Source: Rosenbergiella epipactidis
Lineage (GTDB): Bacteria > Pseudomonadota > Gammaproteobacteria > Enterobacterales > Enterobacteriaceae
NCBI RefSeq assembly: GCF_018494055.1
Contig: NZ_JABBFQ010000007.1
Location: 1-64,000 of the forward strand
Direction of reading: 5' to 3'
Length of the DNA: 64,000 nt
Shown: in pieces, positions 54,099-63,361 of the stretch
Numbering within the stretch: position 1 is the stretch's first letter
Layout: each line of letters begins with the position of its first letter
Position numbers and translations under genes: made by a program
Notes under the pieces: generated by a model
What the model was told of the DNA's origin: nothing
Databases searched by the model: none
What the model saw: the letters and a program-made list of their open reading frames with translations, nothing else

Positions 54099-54719
54099 TT
54101 ATCGTGAAAAGATCAGGTGTAAGCCAAAGGCGACAAATAACGTTCCTGCGATACCATCAATCCATTTCGCCAGTTTCTGATATTTTGCCTTGACCCAAGG
54201 AAGTGAGAAGAGTGTGGCAACCAAGCTAAACCAAATCAATGTTTCCGCCACGATTAGGATAAAGATTGCGGTACGGGTCGCGCTGCTCACATCATCGCCG
54301 ACAATTAACGAGAAGATACTACCAAAATAGATAATCGCCTTCGGATTAGAGAGGTTGGTTAATAAGCCTCGAAGAAAGATATTTTTCTTACGCGATGGGG
54401 TGACCGAGGTAACTTCTGCGCCGGCAGGTTGCGGTTGACGCGCTGACTTAATCATTTGAATGCCCATCCACATCAAGTAAGCCCCTCCAGCCAGCAGGAT
54501 CAATTGATGTAACCAAGCCATCTGTTTCAGAATGAGGTTCAAGCCGAGCAGAGCGACCGCCGCCCAAATCGCGACGGCAAGCGTAATACCGATCACGCCT
54601 TTAAACGCATCACGCCGTGATTGGCTCGCCGCCGTCTGTGAAATAAAGAAAAAGTCAGGACCGGGACTGGCCAGAGCCACGATCTGGACAACGGCAACGG
54701 TAACAAAAAGGGATATCAT
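54099..54719 (-). CDS. rhtC: Threonine efflux protein RhtC
   Basis: RhtC (206 aa) is a LysE/RhtB-family inner-membrane exporter for threonine. It matches E. coli RhtC along its full length: VAVVQIVALASPGPDFFFISQTA at the start, LTNLSNPKAIIYFGSIFSL near 120 and LAKWIDGIAGTLFVAFGLHLIFSR at the end. In E. coli rhtC and rhtB lie between recQ and pldB; here only rhtC remains and abuts pldB. Confidence 0.92.
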   Translation of the reverse strand: MISLFVTVAVVQIVALASPGPDFFFISQTAASQSRRDAFKGVIGITLAVAIWAAVALLGLNLILKQMAWLHQLILLAGGAYLMWMGIQMIKSARQPQPAGAEVTSVTPSRKKNIFLRGLLTNLSNPKAIIYFGSIFSLIVGDDVSSATRTAIFILIVAETLIWFSLVATLFSLPWVKAKYQKLAKWIDGIAGTLFVAFGLHLIFSR

Positions 54720-54754
54720 GAAAACTCCTTGTTTAGGCCTCGCGGCAGAATGAA

Positions 54755-56578
54755 TTACTCATCGTCTAAATGTTGCTTAATCAACTGCATAAAAGGACGT
54801 CCAAAACGTTCCAATTTACGTTGCCCAATACCATTTATCCCTAACATTTCAGAGGGCGATATCGGTTGAATCTCCGATAACTCAATCAGTGTTGCATCGT
54901 TGAACACCACGTAAGGAGGAATATTCTCCTCATCGGCAATCGCCTTACGTAACTTGCGTAGTTTAGCGAAGAGCTTTTTATCGTATTGGCTTCCCGACAA
55001 ACGGCTCACCACCGGACGAGTCTTGGTGACGATGATGCGAGGCACCGCCAATTGTAAGGGTGACTCACTGCGTAATACCGGTCGAGCACTCTCTGTGAGT
55101 TGCAGTGCGGAATGCTGACTAATATTTTGCGTCACTAATCCAAGGTGAATCAGTTGTCGTAATACGTTAACCCAATGTTCATGACTCTGGTCGCGGCCAA
55201 TCGCATAGACCGGCAATTTATCGTGCCCGAACTCTTTTATCCGCTGATTGGCGGCGCCTCTCAGCACTTCGACAATATAGCCCATACCGAAGCGTTGGCC
55301 TACGCGGTAAATGGTAGAGAGCGCTTTTTGTGCATCGACTAAACCGTCGTAGCGACGAGGCGGATCCAAACAAATATCGCAGTTACCGCAGGCTGCTTGA
55401 CGATTTTCGCCAAAGTAATTGAGAAGCACTAGGCGTCGACAGGTTTGGGCTTCGGCAAAGGCCCCCATAGCATTGAGCTTATGGCGCTCAATATCTTGGC
55501 TTAATCCGGGGCTTTTCTCAACCAGGCAGCGACGCAACCAGCCCATGTCTGCGGGATCGTACAACATCATCGCCTCCGCAGGTAATCCGTCGCGACCCGC
55601 CCTTCCCGTCTCCTGATAATAGGATTCGATATTACGCGGGATATCGAGATGGAAAACAAAGCGGACATTCGGTTTGTTAATTCCCATACCAAAGGCAACG
55701 GTCGCCACAACGATTTGCAGATCATCGCGTTGGAAGGCTTCTTGTACCCGTGCTCGCTCATCTGCTTCAAGGCCTGCATGATAGGCGCCGACACTCCATC
55801 CGCGACTCTGTAATCGGGCGGTGATATCTTCCACTTTTGCACGGCTGTTGCAGTAAATAATCCCACACTTACCTCGCTGGTCGCGTAAGTAAGTGAGTAA
55901 CTGGTCCGTGGGTTTGTACTTATCGACCAGCGTATAGCGAATGTTAGGGCGGTCGAAACTACTTACCTGAATGAAGGGTTCATGGAGCTGAAGACGCTGC
56001 AAGATATCTTGGCGAGTGGTACTGTCTGCCGTTGCCGTTAAGGCCATGATCGGCAGTGTGGGAAATCTTTCTCGTAGGCGGCCTATTGCGCCATATTCGG
56101 GACGAAAATCATGTCCCCACTGCGAAATACAGTGTGCCTCGTCGACTGCAATCAGTGCGGGATGCCAGCTGCTCAAGGTGTCGAGAAAGCTCTCCATCAT
56201 CAAACGCTCTGGCGCGACGTATAAAAGCTTAACCTTACCTTCTCGACAGGCTTGATAAATCTGCTGCTGAATCTCTCTCGGTTGACTTGAATTCAGGCTC
56301 TCGGCGCTGACACCGTTCGCGCGCAGCTGGTCGACCTGATCTTTCATCAGGGAAATCAGAGGGGAAACCACCAGCGTTAGTCCGTTACGCACTAACGCGG
56401 GTATTTGGTAACACAGTGACTTACCACCGCCAGTAGGCATTACCACAAGACAGTCTTGTCCAGAGATCGCCGCTTGTATAATACTGTCTTGACCGGGACG
56501 GAACTGCTGGTAACCGAACGTTTCCTGCAGTACCTGAATGGCGTCAGCCTCCCGGTCCGCTTCTAGCACTGTTGCCAC
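54755..56578 (-). CDS. recQ: ATP-dependent DNA helicase RecQ
   Basis: RecQ (607 aa; E. coli 609) is a 3'-5' helicase in RecF-pathway recombination. The helicase core shows Walker A PTGGGKS (48-54), DEAH (VDEAHCISQWGHDFRPEY near 146) and motif VI (YYQETGRAGRDGLP near 322). A zinc-binding Cys set (C..C..CDIC near 380-400), winged-helix domain and C-terminal HRDC domain (EENIPPYVVFNDATLIELSEIQP) follow. It sits 16 bp after pldA on the same strand. Confidence 0.95.
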   Translation of the reverse strand: MATVLEADREADAIQVLQETFGYQQFRPGQDSIIQAAISGQDCLVVMPTGGGKSLCYQIPALVRNGLTLVVSPLISLMKDQVDQLRANGVSAESLNSSQPREIQQQIYQACREGKVKLLYVAPERLMMESFLDTLSSWHPALIAVDEAHCISQWGHDFRPEYGAIGRLRERFPTLPIMALTATADSTTRQDILQRLQLHEPFIQVSSFDRPNIRYTLVDKYKPTDQLLTYLRDQRGKCGIIYCNSRAKVEDITARLQSRGWSVGAYHAGLEADERARVQEAFQRDDLQIVVATVAFGMGINKPNVRFVFHLDIPRNIESYYQETGRAGRDGLPAEAMMLYDPADMGWLRRCLVEKSPGLSQDIERHKLNAMGAFAEAQTCRRLVLLNYFGENRQAACGNCDICLDPPRRYDGLVDAQKALSTIYRVGQRFGMGYIVEVLRGAANQRIKEFGHDKLPVYAIGRDQSHEHWVNVLRQLIHLGLVTQNISQHSALQLTESARPVLRSESPLQLAVPRIIVTKTRPVVSRLSGSQYDKKLFAKLRKLRKAIADEENIPPYVVFNDATLIELSEIQPISPSEMLGINGIGQRKLERFGRPFMQLIKQHLDDE

Positions 56579-56594
56579 ACGCTACCTGTTTTAA

Positions 56595-57476
56595 TCAGAG
56601 AACATCATTAAGAGTTAGACCAATACCAACCCGCGTTTGACGGTGATTATAGTCGATCAACGATTCGCCATAACCACTGTAGACTTGGGTGTAAAATCTG
56701 ACGTTATGAGTGATTGGATAACTCCAGCCGAGTTGAGCGCCACCGTAACCGGAATTCCAGTTATATTGCCCTTCAACGCTGAAGACGCTTTCGCCCCATT
56801 TGTAGCCTAATTTAGCACGATAATGCCCCATATATTTGATGATATCTGGGTTATCGTCGTCACCACCGCCCGTATCAAGATGCACCCAAGGCTTGATTTC
56901 GGCTGTCATGTTACCATTTTCTGCCATTAAACGCAGGTAGCCACGGTTCCAACTACGGGAAGTCGGATCGCTGCGCCCATTGGATTCATGGTTAAAACCG
57001 GTCTCGACATCGCGTAAGGTCCAGTCACCGAGCGAGTAATCGGTCGCCCAGCCAACGAAGAGTTGTGGTTCATAATTGGTTTCGCGGAAGGGTGAAGACT
57101 CTTTGCTGTTCGAGATTTGCCACCAAGAACGCTGAGTATAAGATGCCGCTAAGACTGAGTTATCACCCAAGATACCGCGCCAGATTGGGAAGGCTAAGCT
57201 TAATTGGAATTTTAGCTCGTCCTTGCGGGCATTATGACCCCAGTTATAGCTCTCAATCGCGCCCTTGTTGATATTACTGGTGTAGGTATACAACACATAG
57301 TTACTTTCGTAAGGATAGAGAACGAAAGCGCTATCATGGGGTTGTAATAGATTGGAGATGATGCTGCCATGAACTGGCGGGTTATTTTGAACGCCCACAT
57401 CATACCCACTACTTTCTGCATTAGCCCCTAGAGGTAACGCCAGCGCTGCCGCCAATACCAAACACTTTCGTTGCAT
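56595..57476 (-). CDS. pldA: Outer-membrane phospholipase A
   Basis: PldA (293 aa; E. coli 289) is a 12-strand outer-membrane beta-barrel phospholipase A1/A2 that removes misplaced phospholipids. I start at ATG 57476 with AGGGA 6 bp upstream, giving the Sec signal QRKCLVLAAALALPLGANA; a GTG at 57491 is in frame but would cover that site. The catalytic segment NHESNGRSDPTSRSWNR holds the His, Ser and Asn triad. The C-terminus ends in the barrel pattern RVGIGLTLNDVL. Confidence 0.94.
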   Translation of the reverse strand: MQRKCLVLAAALALPLGANAESSGYDVGVQNNPPVHGSIISNLLQPHDSAFVLYPYESNYVLYTYTSNINKGAIESYNWGHNARKDELKFQLSLAFPIWRGILGDNSVLAASYTQRSWWQISNSKESSPFRETNYEPQLFVGWATDYSLGDWTLRDVETGFNHESNGRSDPTSRSWNRGYLRLMAENGNMTAEIKPWVHLDTGGGDDDNPDIIKYMGHYRAKLGYKWGESVFSVEGQYNWNSGYGGAQLGWSYPITHNVRFYTQVYSGYGESLIDYNHRQTRVGIGLTLNDVL

Positions 57477-57727
57477 AGTTGTCCCTATCACCCGTAATTG
57501 ATCAAATTCGTCAAATGTGACTAAAAAAAATTCCGATTAAGGGCGTAATTTTGACCTGAAATGGCTTTTTATGACAGCAGAATATGATGATAAAAGAGAA
57601 CTTCTCTGTGCTAAGTGGAATTGGGACTTATTTAGGCAGAAACCGGAGGCAAGCGGGAAAGCTGACGGGGTAGAATAAAGTATTATAGTGGAGGATGAAA
57701 AGCTATATCACCCCCCAAAACGCTTGA

Positions 57728-57964
57728 TTAATTCTTACGGCCTAATCCTGAAACATCTTGGATATTGTGTAACACAGCCGTCATTCTGACGAAGTTACCA
57801 GAGCTTGCACCGGTAATGGTGTAATCAGCATCGTGGTTATCGGCAATCTTCATAATTTTATTTTCAGCGCCTTGTAACGAGATATCAGTTACGGAGAGAC
57901 TTTTTGCAAAAGAAGCAGCCGGTAGTGCCAGTAAAGCGAGCATAGCGATAGTTGTTTTTTTCAT
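57728..57964 (-). CDS. Small secreted protein resembling the YdgH/BhsA/McbA (DUF1471) family
   Basis: The 78-aa precursor has a clear Sec signal (KKTTIAMLALLALPAASFA, cut before KSLSV). The mature part follows the DUF1471 pattern (an N-terminal short strand, an Ala/Asp-rich helix, then DADYTITGASSGNFVRMTAVLHN), as in small periplasmic stress and biofilm proteins. It extends about 10 residues past the usual end. AAGGGAG precedes the ATG. A CRP-like site and a dyad lie upstream. Family membership is likely; function unknown. Confidence 0.65.
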   Translation of the reverse strand: MKKTTIAMLALLALPAASFAKSLSVTDISLQGAENKIMKIADNHDADYTITGASSGNFVRMTAVLHNIQDVSGLGRKN

Positions 57965-57988
57965 AATTAGACTCCCTTGGTGTGAGCC

Positions 57989-58006
57989 CTAAAGGTACAT
58001 CTTTAG
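57989..58006. promoter_or_regulatory. Inverted repeat in the leader of the DUF1471-like gene
   Basis: CTAAAG-GTACAT-CTTTAG is a perfect 6-bp dyad with a 6-bp spacer, 25-42 bp before the ATG of the small secreted protein. It could be an operator or an mRNA leader hairpin. Confidence 0.4.
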
Positions 58007-58079
58007 TCGTAATTAAGCGTTTCATTTTGTAAAAAACTGAATTAAATATTATCAATTATGAATAAGATTTTTGACAATA

Positions 58080-58095
58080 TGTGGATTAAATCACA
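58080..58095. promoter_or_regulatory. CRP-like site upstream of the DUF1471-like gene
   Basis: TGTGG-ATTAAA-TCACA matches TGTGA-N6-TCACA at 9 of 10 positions and is flanked by A/T bases as in good CRP sites. It lies about 116 bp before the gene at 57728-57964 and points to carbon-source control. Only a short gap separates it from corA's terminator, so the small gene is the likely target. Confidence 0.5.
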
Positions 58096-58220
58096 TTAAA
58101 AACCGACTTTTACGCTAGAAAGTTGATTTACGCCAATAAGTTAAACACTTTATGATTAATTGTATTTGTGTAAACAAGGCGATGTATTGCGCCAGTGTCA
58201 CACCAGTTGGCGAAGACCCA

Positions 58221-58244
58221 TAAAAACGGCGCCTTGGGCGCCGT
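58221..58244 (-). terminator. Rho-independent terminator after corA
   Basis: ACGGCGCC (58226-58233) and GGCGCCGT (58237-58244) form a perfect GC-rich 8-bp stem with a 3-nt loop, followed on the minus strand by TTTTT. It lies 9 bp past the corA stop and is a textbook terminator. Confidence 0.9.
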
Positions 58245-58252
58245 AGTGAAGG

Positions 58253-59206
58253 TTATAACCAGTTTTTACGTTTAAAGTATAGATAAGGTGCCAAACCTGC
58301 CAATATCATCAATAGGATAGCGCCGGGATAACCAAAGCTCCACTTCAGTTCTGGCATAAACTCAAAGTTCATCCCATAGCTGGATGCCACCAGTGTTGGC
58401 GGCAGGAAGACGACTGAGACGACCGAGAATATTTTGATGATACGGTTTTGCTCAATACTGATAAAACCCATCGCCGCTTGCATCAAAAAGTTAACTTTTT
58501 GAAAAAGTGATTCGTTGTGTGGCAATAATGAATCGATATCGCGCAGGACCTCACGGGCTTGTTCTAATTGATTGGCCGGTAAGCGAGCTTTACGGATCAA
58601 GAAGTTTAAGGCGCGTTGAGTATCCATCAAACAGAGACGGACTTTCCAACCGATATCTTCTAACTCTGCCAGACGAGAGAGCGCGGCATCATACTCTTCC
58701 CCCTGCTGCCCTTCCATGATCACGCGGCTTAATTTTTCTAAGGCGCTGTAAATGTTCTCGATTTCGTCGGCGAGCTGCTCGATTTTGGTCTCGAACAGGT
58801 CCAATAACACTTCGAAAACATTCCCATCGATTAAGGTTTGGCTGCGGGCACGCATCCGGTATAAGCGAAAAGCGGGAAGCTCACGTTCGCGTAAGGTGAA
58901 AAGACGTCCATCACGGATAGTAAACGCGACTGTCGCATTCCCCGCGTGATCGTCAGCATCTTCATAAAAGAAGAATGAGTGGATATGTAGCCCGTCTTCG
59001 TCTTCGAAAAAACGTGCCGAGGCTTCGATATCTTCAAGTTCAGGCCGTGTTGCCAAACCTTGACCGAGGGTTTGTTGCACCAGATCGCGTTCATCTTCTT
59101 CTGGTTCGATTAAATCGACCCAAACGGCATTTGAGAGTGCAACATTGCTCTCTTCAGGTTCCATCCGGCTTAAGCGATTTTCTTCGAGTTTGAAAGCACT
59201 CAACAT
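58253..59206 (-). CDS. corA: Magnesium/cobalt transporter CorA
   Basis: CorA (317 aa; E. coli 316) is the pentameric Mg2+ channel of the inner membrane. The long cytosolic funnel domain is followed by two C-terminal helices, with the YGMNFEF signature at about 277-283 and the basic end KRKNWL. Sequence is almost that of E. coli CorA. A leader of about 250 bp with a short upstream ORF and stem-loops precedes it, suggesting leader-based control. A terminator follows. Confidence 0.96.
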   Translation of the reverse strand: MLSAFKLEENRLSRMEPEESNVALSNAVWVDLIEPEEDERDLVQQTLGQGLATRPELEDIEASARFFEDEDGLHIHSFFFYEDADDHAGNATVAFTIRDGRLFTLRERELPAFRLYRMRARSQTLIDGNVFEVLLDLFETKIEQLADEIENIYSALEKLSRVIMEGQQGEEYDAALSRLAELEDIGWKVRLCLMDTQRALNFLIRKARLPANQLEQAREVLRDIDSLLPHNESLFQKVNFLMQAAMGFISIEQNRIIKIFSVVSVVFLPPTLVASSYGMNFEFMPELKWSFGYPGAILLMILAGLAPYLYFKRKNWL

Positions 59207-59354
59207 AGCAGTATGACTCCCCTTGCTTTATCGGCAGGGACAAGACAAAGCCATTCCTCACTTATCTTAGTGAGTAAAGTAGCGTTACTTGAACACGGGG
59301 CTCACAGATTGTGAAAATATCAGTGCTGACGATCATGATGACGGGAAATAATCA

Positions 59355-59378
59355 CCGGTAAACAGCTAAGTTCACCGG
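59355..59378 (-). promoter_or_regulatory. Stem-loop in the corA leader
   Basis: On the minus strand CCGGTGAAC and GTTTACCGG pair to form a 9-bp stem with one internal mismatch and a 6-nt loop, 17-40 nt after the end of the leader ORF. A second stem (CTCACT/AGTGAG, 59257-59274) lies nearer to corA. Such alternative stems downstream of a leader ORF fit translation-linked control of read-through. Confidence 0.5.
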
Positions 59379-59394
59379 CCAAAGAACGGTAACC

Positions 59395-59457
59395 TTAGCA
59401 GTTTTTCCTAATCAGTAGGAAATTGATCCAGCATCGACTGGGTGTGTCCAAGGTCAT
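59395..59457 (-). CDS. corL: Leader peptide ORF ahead of corA (corL-like)
   Basis: This 20-codon ORF (starts MTLDTPSRCW, ends RKNC) is preceded by AGAGGA at good spacing. It lies in the roughly 250-nt corA leader just after a TATAAT element (59470-59475). In Salmonella a short ORF called corL in the corA leader couples its translation to Rho-dependent termination; position and layout here match. I cannot compare the peptide itself with the Salmonella one, so identity is by context. Confidence 0.6.
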   Translation of the reverse strand: MTLDTPSRCWINFLLIRKNC

Positions 59458-59469
59458 TGTCCTCTAAGA

Positions 59470-59475
59470 ATTATA
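59470..59475 (-). promoter_or_regulatory. -10 element of the corA leader promoter
   Basis: A perfect TATAAT on the minus strand lies 12 bp before the leader ORF. No good -35 is seen at 16-18 bp; TTGACG occurs but is 31 bp away. It would give a very short 5' end before the leader ORF, so an additional upstream promoter is possible. Confidence 0.4.
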
Positions 59476-59524
59476 GTGCGCGCATGGTACGACGAGACGA
59501 AAATATCGTCAAGAACCCTAACCA

Positions 59525-61687
59525 TTAAACTGTTTCTAAACGTGCATAAGCCGCAACAAGCCATTTCACGCCTTGTCCTTGAAATGCGATTTGTAAGCGA
59601 CAATGTTCGCCACTGCCTTCAAGATTGATAATAGTCCCTTCCCCAAACTTGCTATGACGCACTCGCTGCCCTAACGACCAGCCGCTGTCATTGACTACCA
59701 CTGGCGCGCCCATTCGCTTGGTGTCGACCGGGCGCGTGATATTCGCGCGAGATCTCACCTCTTCAACGCACTCTTCCGGTAACTCACCAATGAACCGTGA
59801 CGGACGATGGCTGACTTCCTTACCATATAACCGTCGGCTTTCGGCAAATGTTAGCGTCAGTTTTTTCATCGCTCGAGTGACCCCCACATAAGCCAAGCGA
59901 CGCTCTTCCTCCAAGCGGCCACTCTCTTCAATAGACATCTGGCTCGGGAACATCCCCTCTTCCATCCCGACAATAAAGACTTGGCTAAATTCTAAGCCTT
60001 TCGCCGAGTGCAGAGTCATCAGTTGGACCGCATCTTGCCATTTATCCGCTTGCCCTTCGCCGGCTTCCAGCGCAGCATGAGAGAGGAAAGCTTGCAGTGG
60101 CATTAAGTCTTCATTTTCGTCTTGATAACTGAATTGACGCGTTGCGGTGACGAGTTCTTCTAAGTTCTCTATCCGGGCTTGACCTTTTTCCCCTTTCTCC
60201 TGCTCGTACATTATCCATAGTCCGGAATCTTTAATGACCCGATCGGTCTGGACGTGCAGCGGCATTTCTCCAGTTTCGTAGACTAAGGACTCAATAAGTT
60301 CGATAAAGCGTTGTAAGGCAGATGCCGCGCGACCCGCCAACACTCTTTCTTGCAGCAGTTCACGGGCACTTTGCCAAAGGGTCATTTGGCGGTCGCGTGC
60401 GAATTGGCGAACAACATCCAGCGTCCGGTCGCCAATGCCCCGCGTAGGGGTATTAACGACACGTTCAAACGCCGCATCGTCATTACGGTTGGCCATCAAT
60501 CGTAGATAGGCTAAGGCATCTTTAATTTCTTGTCGCTCGAAGAAGCGCATCCCGCCATAAATACGGTAAGGCAAGGTGCTTTGTAGCAAGGCTTCTTCCA
60601 GTACCCGTGACTGAGCATTGCTGCGATAAAGTATGGCGCAATCGGCCAGTGCACCGCCCTGCTCATGCCATTGACGAATACGGTTAACGACAAAACGAGC
60701 CTCGTCCAACTCGTTAAAGGCACAATACAGCGAAATCGGCTCACCGGAATCATCTTCCGTCCAAAGCTCTTTACCGAGTCGTCCCGAGTTATTAGCGATC
60801 AGAATATTTGCGGCTTGTAAGATATTACGCGTGGATCGATAGTTTTGTTCCAAGCGAATGGTCTTTGCACCAGGAAAATCGCTAAGAAAGCGTTGGATAT
60901 TTTCTACTTGCGCACCGCGCCATCCATAAATCGATTGGTCATCATCGCCGACAATCATTACTTTGCTACTGTCACCCGCTAACATGCGGATCCAAGCGTA
61001 TTGGATATTGTTAGTATCTTGGAATTCGTCGACTAAGAGATTCGTGAAGCGTTCACGGTAATGATTCAGTAAATGAGGTTTGTTAAGCCATAACTCATGG
61101 GCGCGCAGCAGCAGTTCAGCAAAATCCACCAGCCCTGCCCGATCACAGGCTTCTTGGTAGGCTTGGTAGATGGATAACCAGGTTTTCTCGACCGGATTGC
61201 CATAACTATCGATATGCTTTGGCCGTAAACCTTCATCTTTTTTGCCATTGATGTACCACATGGCCTGCCGCGCTGGCCACTGCTTATCATCGAGGTTTAA
61301 TGCTTTGATCAAGCGTTTTAGAAGACGTAACTGATCTTCACTGTCGAGAATTTGGAAGTCGGCGGGTAGGCCAGCGTCAAGCGGGTGTGCACGCAGTAGA
61401 CGATGCGCCAAGCCATGGAACGTGCCGATCCACATCCCGCCTTGGCTGGTTCCCACCACTTCCTCGATCCGATGACGCATCTCCGCAGCGGCTTTATTGG
61501 TAAAGGTTACCGCCATGATGGAATACGGAGAACAGCGCTCAACCGTGAGTAGCCAAGCGATGCGATGGACTAGTACTCGGGTTTTACCACTGCCTGCGCC
61601 AGCTAAAACCAATAAGTTACTCCGCGGGGCGGCTACCGCCTCGCGCTGTTTGTCATTTAAGCCGTCGAGCAGTTCAGAAACGTCCAT
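59525..61687 (-). CDS. uvrD: DNA helicase II (UvrD)
   Basis: UvrD (720 aa, as in E. coli) is the SF1 helicase of nucleotide excision and mismatch repair. Walker A GAGSGKT is at 30-36; LLVDEFQDTNNIQYAW and GDDDQSIYGWRGA (about 218-260), LEQNYRST, QLMTLHSAKGLEF and AYVGVTRA follow. The C-terminal RVRHSKFGEGTIINLEG is the Tudor-like RNA-polymerase-binding domain. I use ATG 61687, matching E. coli MDVS; a GTG two codons earlier is also in frame. An SOS box precedes it. Confidence 0.96.
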   Translation of the reverse strand: MDVSELLDGLNDKQREAVAAPRSNLLVLAGAGSGKTRVLVHRIAWLLTVERCSPYSIMAVTFTNKAAAEMRHRIEEVVGTSQGGMWIGTFHGLAHRLLRAHPLDAGLPADFQILDSEDQLRLLKRLIKALNLDDKQWPARQAMWYINGKKDEGLRPKHIDSYGNPVEKTWLSIYQAYQEACDRAGLVDFAELLLRAHELWLNKPHLLNHYRERFTNLLVDEFQDTNNIQYAWIRMLAGDSSKVMIVGDDDQSIYGWRGAQVENIQRFLSDFPGAKTIRLEQNYRSTRNILQAANILIANNSGRLGKELWTEDDSGEPISLYCAFNELDEARFVVNRIRQWHEQGGALADCAILYRSNAQSRVLEEALLQSTLPYRIYGGMRFFERQEIKDALAYLRLMANRNDDAAFERVVNTPTRGIGDRTLDVVRQFARDRQMTLWQSARELLQERVLAGRAASALQRFIELIESLVYETGEMPLHVQTDRVIKDSGLWIMYEQEKGEKGQARIENLEELVTATRQFSYQDENEDLMPLQAFLSHAALEAGEGQADKWQDAVQLMTLHSAKGLEFSQVFIVGMEEGMFPSQMSIEESGRLEEERRLAYVGVTRAMKKLTLTFAESRRLYGKEVSHRPSRFIGELPEECVEEVRSRANITRPVDTKRMGAPVVVNDSGWSLGQRVRHSKFGEGTIINLEGSGEHCRLQIAFQGQGVKWLVAAYARLETV

Positions 61688-61714
61688 AAGCACCGTTGCA
61701 TTAGTAAGAGGAGG

Positions 61715-61730
61715 CTGTATATATCCACAG
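61715..61730. promoter_or_regulatory. LexA (SOS) box of uvrD
   Basis: CTGTATATATCCACAG fits the LexA consensus CTG-N10-CAG with the preferred TATATA core. It lies 28-43 bp before the uvrD ATG, just downstream of a -10 TATAAT (minus strand, 61733-61738) and a -35-like TTGGAT 16 bp further up. LexA bound here would block uvrD transcription, as in E. coli. The promoter reaches into the end of yigB. Confidence 0.88.
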
Positions 61731-61733
61731 CCA

Positions 61734-62450
61734 TTATAGCAAGCTGGTCAGTGAATCCAACCGCGAAATTTCGAGATGAGGGAGAAGCCGCGCCGAGCTA
61801 GCAGAGATCAGGTTCTGTTGACGATCATTGATCCAGCAGGCTTGAAATCCTGCCACCAGCGCACCTTGTACATCAGTAATCAGATCATCGCCGACATGTA
61901 GAACGGTATTGGGCGCGAGAGAGAGATGCGCTGCGGCAACCTGATAGAGGTCACCGTAAGGCTTTGCTTTACCGTCAGGCCCCGCCCGTAGCACTAAGGT
62001 AAAATAGTGGGCGATACCCAGCTGCTCAGCATCGGCATTACCATTAGTGATGGCGACTAACGGGATTTTCGCCGCTAATTCTGCCAACACTCGGTGGGTC
62101 ATTTCGGGAATGTGCGCCGCACTGCGCCACTGATGAAAGACAGTCATTACCTCTGCGGCACCCGCTTGGGCCTGTTCGAGGGGTAACCCTACGCTCTGGA
62201 TAAGGCTCACTAAGGTTGCGTGGCGCCACGCTGTGACATCATGAACAATCTCTGGATATTGCTGCTCAACCGATAGCCGTACGCGGTCATAATCTTGGGG
62301 CGTAATCGTCGCCAAGCGAGGATGCCACGCTTGCAGTGCCTGATGGGTTTTTTCAACTGTAGTAAGGATGACTTGGCGATTATCATAAAGCGTATCATCC
62401 AAGTCGAATGTCATCGCCTGCGGACGGTTAATCGGTCGATAGAAGCGCAT
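61734..62450 (-). CDS. yigB: HAD-family phosphatase YigB
   Basis: YigB (238 aa, E. coli 238) is a HAD phosphatase able to dephosphorylate the riboflavin precursor 5-amino-6-(5-phosphoribitylamino)uracil in E. coli, and FMN. Motif I TFDLDDTLYDN is at about 14-24, motif II VAITNGNADAE near 132, and motif IV LHVGDDLITDVQGALVAG near 184. Its start overlaps the xerC stop by one base; its 3' end contains the uvrD promoter. Confidence 0.92.
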   Translation of the reverse strand: MRFYRPINRPQAMTFDLDDTLYDNRQVILTTVEKTHQALQAWHPRLATITPQDYDRVRLSVEQQYPEIVHDVTAWRHATLVSLIQSVGLPLEQAQAGAAEVMTVFHQWRSAAHIPEMTHRVLAELAAKIPLVAITNGNADAEQLGIAHYFTLVLRAGPDGKAKPYGDLYQVAAAHLSLAPNTVLHVGDDLITDVQGALVAGFQACWINDRQQNLISASSARLLPHLEISRLDSLTSLL

Positions 62451-63361
62451 TAGGGTTTACCTCGTTTAGCACGGGGGTGGGCGGCATCATAGACCGAGGC
62501 AAGATGCTGAAAGTCTAAGTGCGTATAGATCTGCGTTGTCGAGAGATTCGCATGACCTAAAAGCTCTTGCACGGCGCGTAAATCTCCGCTCGATTCTAAC
62601 ATATGCGTGGCAAAAGAGTGGCGCAGCTTATGCGGATGGACATGCGTCGTGATGCCTTGCAACACGCCCCACTGGGCAAACCGTTTTTGAACGTTACGCG
62701 TCGAGATACGCTTCCCCTGTTGCGAGACAAAGACCGCCTGATCTTCTGGCAGAAAGAGTTCACGCATCGCCAGCCAGCGCTCCAGCCACTCTATCGCCGT
62801 GCGGCCAATGGGTAGGCGTCGTTCTTTACTCCCTTTGCCCATCACCCATACTTCGCCCGACTCTAACTCGAGGTGCTGACAGTCTAAGTTCACTAATTCG
62901 GAAAGACGCAGTCCTCCGCCATACATCACCTCAAGCATGGTGCGGTCGCGAACCGATAGCGGATCATTGAGATCGATTGACAGTAACTGATTGACGGAAT
63001 CGACATCAATATTCTTGGGTAACGGCCGGCCCGCTCGAGGCGTCGCGATCCCTTTAGCGGGATTCGCCACTAACAAGCCCTGTGAGACTTGCCAATCAAG
63101 AAAACTCCGTAATGATGAGAGCCGAAGAGCAAGACTCGAGGCTTTTAACCCTTCTCGCCGCGATGCCGCCGCCATAGAACGAATATGGACTGGGGTAAGC
63201 TGCGACCAATCATTTAAGGAGGCTGCCGTAAAGAAATCGCAGATGACCTGTAACTGCCGCTGATAATTGGAAATGGTCAAGGGACTGAGCTGGCGCTCGA
63301 CCCGTAAATAACGTAAATAGGCTTCACAGCGTTGAAACAATACGTTGGCTTCGCCCGTCAT
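62450..63361 (-). CDS. xerC: Site-specific tyrosine recombinase XerC
   Basis: XerC (303 aa; E. coli 298) resolves chromosome dimers at dif with XerD and FtsK. The N-terminal SAM-like domain ([23 protein letters not shown]) is followed by the catalytic domain: Arg in [13 protein letters not shown], Lys in [25 protein letters not shown] (His and Arg), [14 protein letters not shown] (His) and the nucleophile Tyr279. It overlaps yigA by 4 bp, as in the E. coli dapF-yigA-xerC-yigB operon. Confidence 0.96.
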   Translation of the reverse strand: MTGEANVLFQRCEAYLRYLRVERQLSPLTISNYQRQLQVICDFFTAASLNDWSQLTPVHIRSMAAASRREGLKASSLALRLSSLRSFLDWQVSQGLLVANPAKGIATPRAGRPLPKNIDVDSVNQLLSIDLNDPLSVRDRTMLEVMYGGGLRLSELVNLDCQHLELESGEVWVMGKGSKERRLPIGRTAIEWLERWLAMRELFLPEDQAVFVSQQGKRISTRNVQKRFAQWGVLQGITTHVHPHKLRHSFATHMLESSGDLRAVQELLGHANLSTTQIYTHLDFQHLASVYDAAHPRAKRGKP

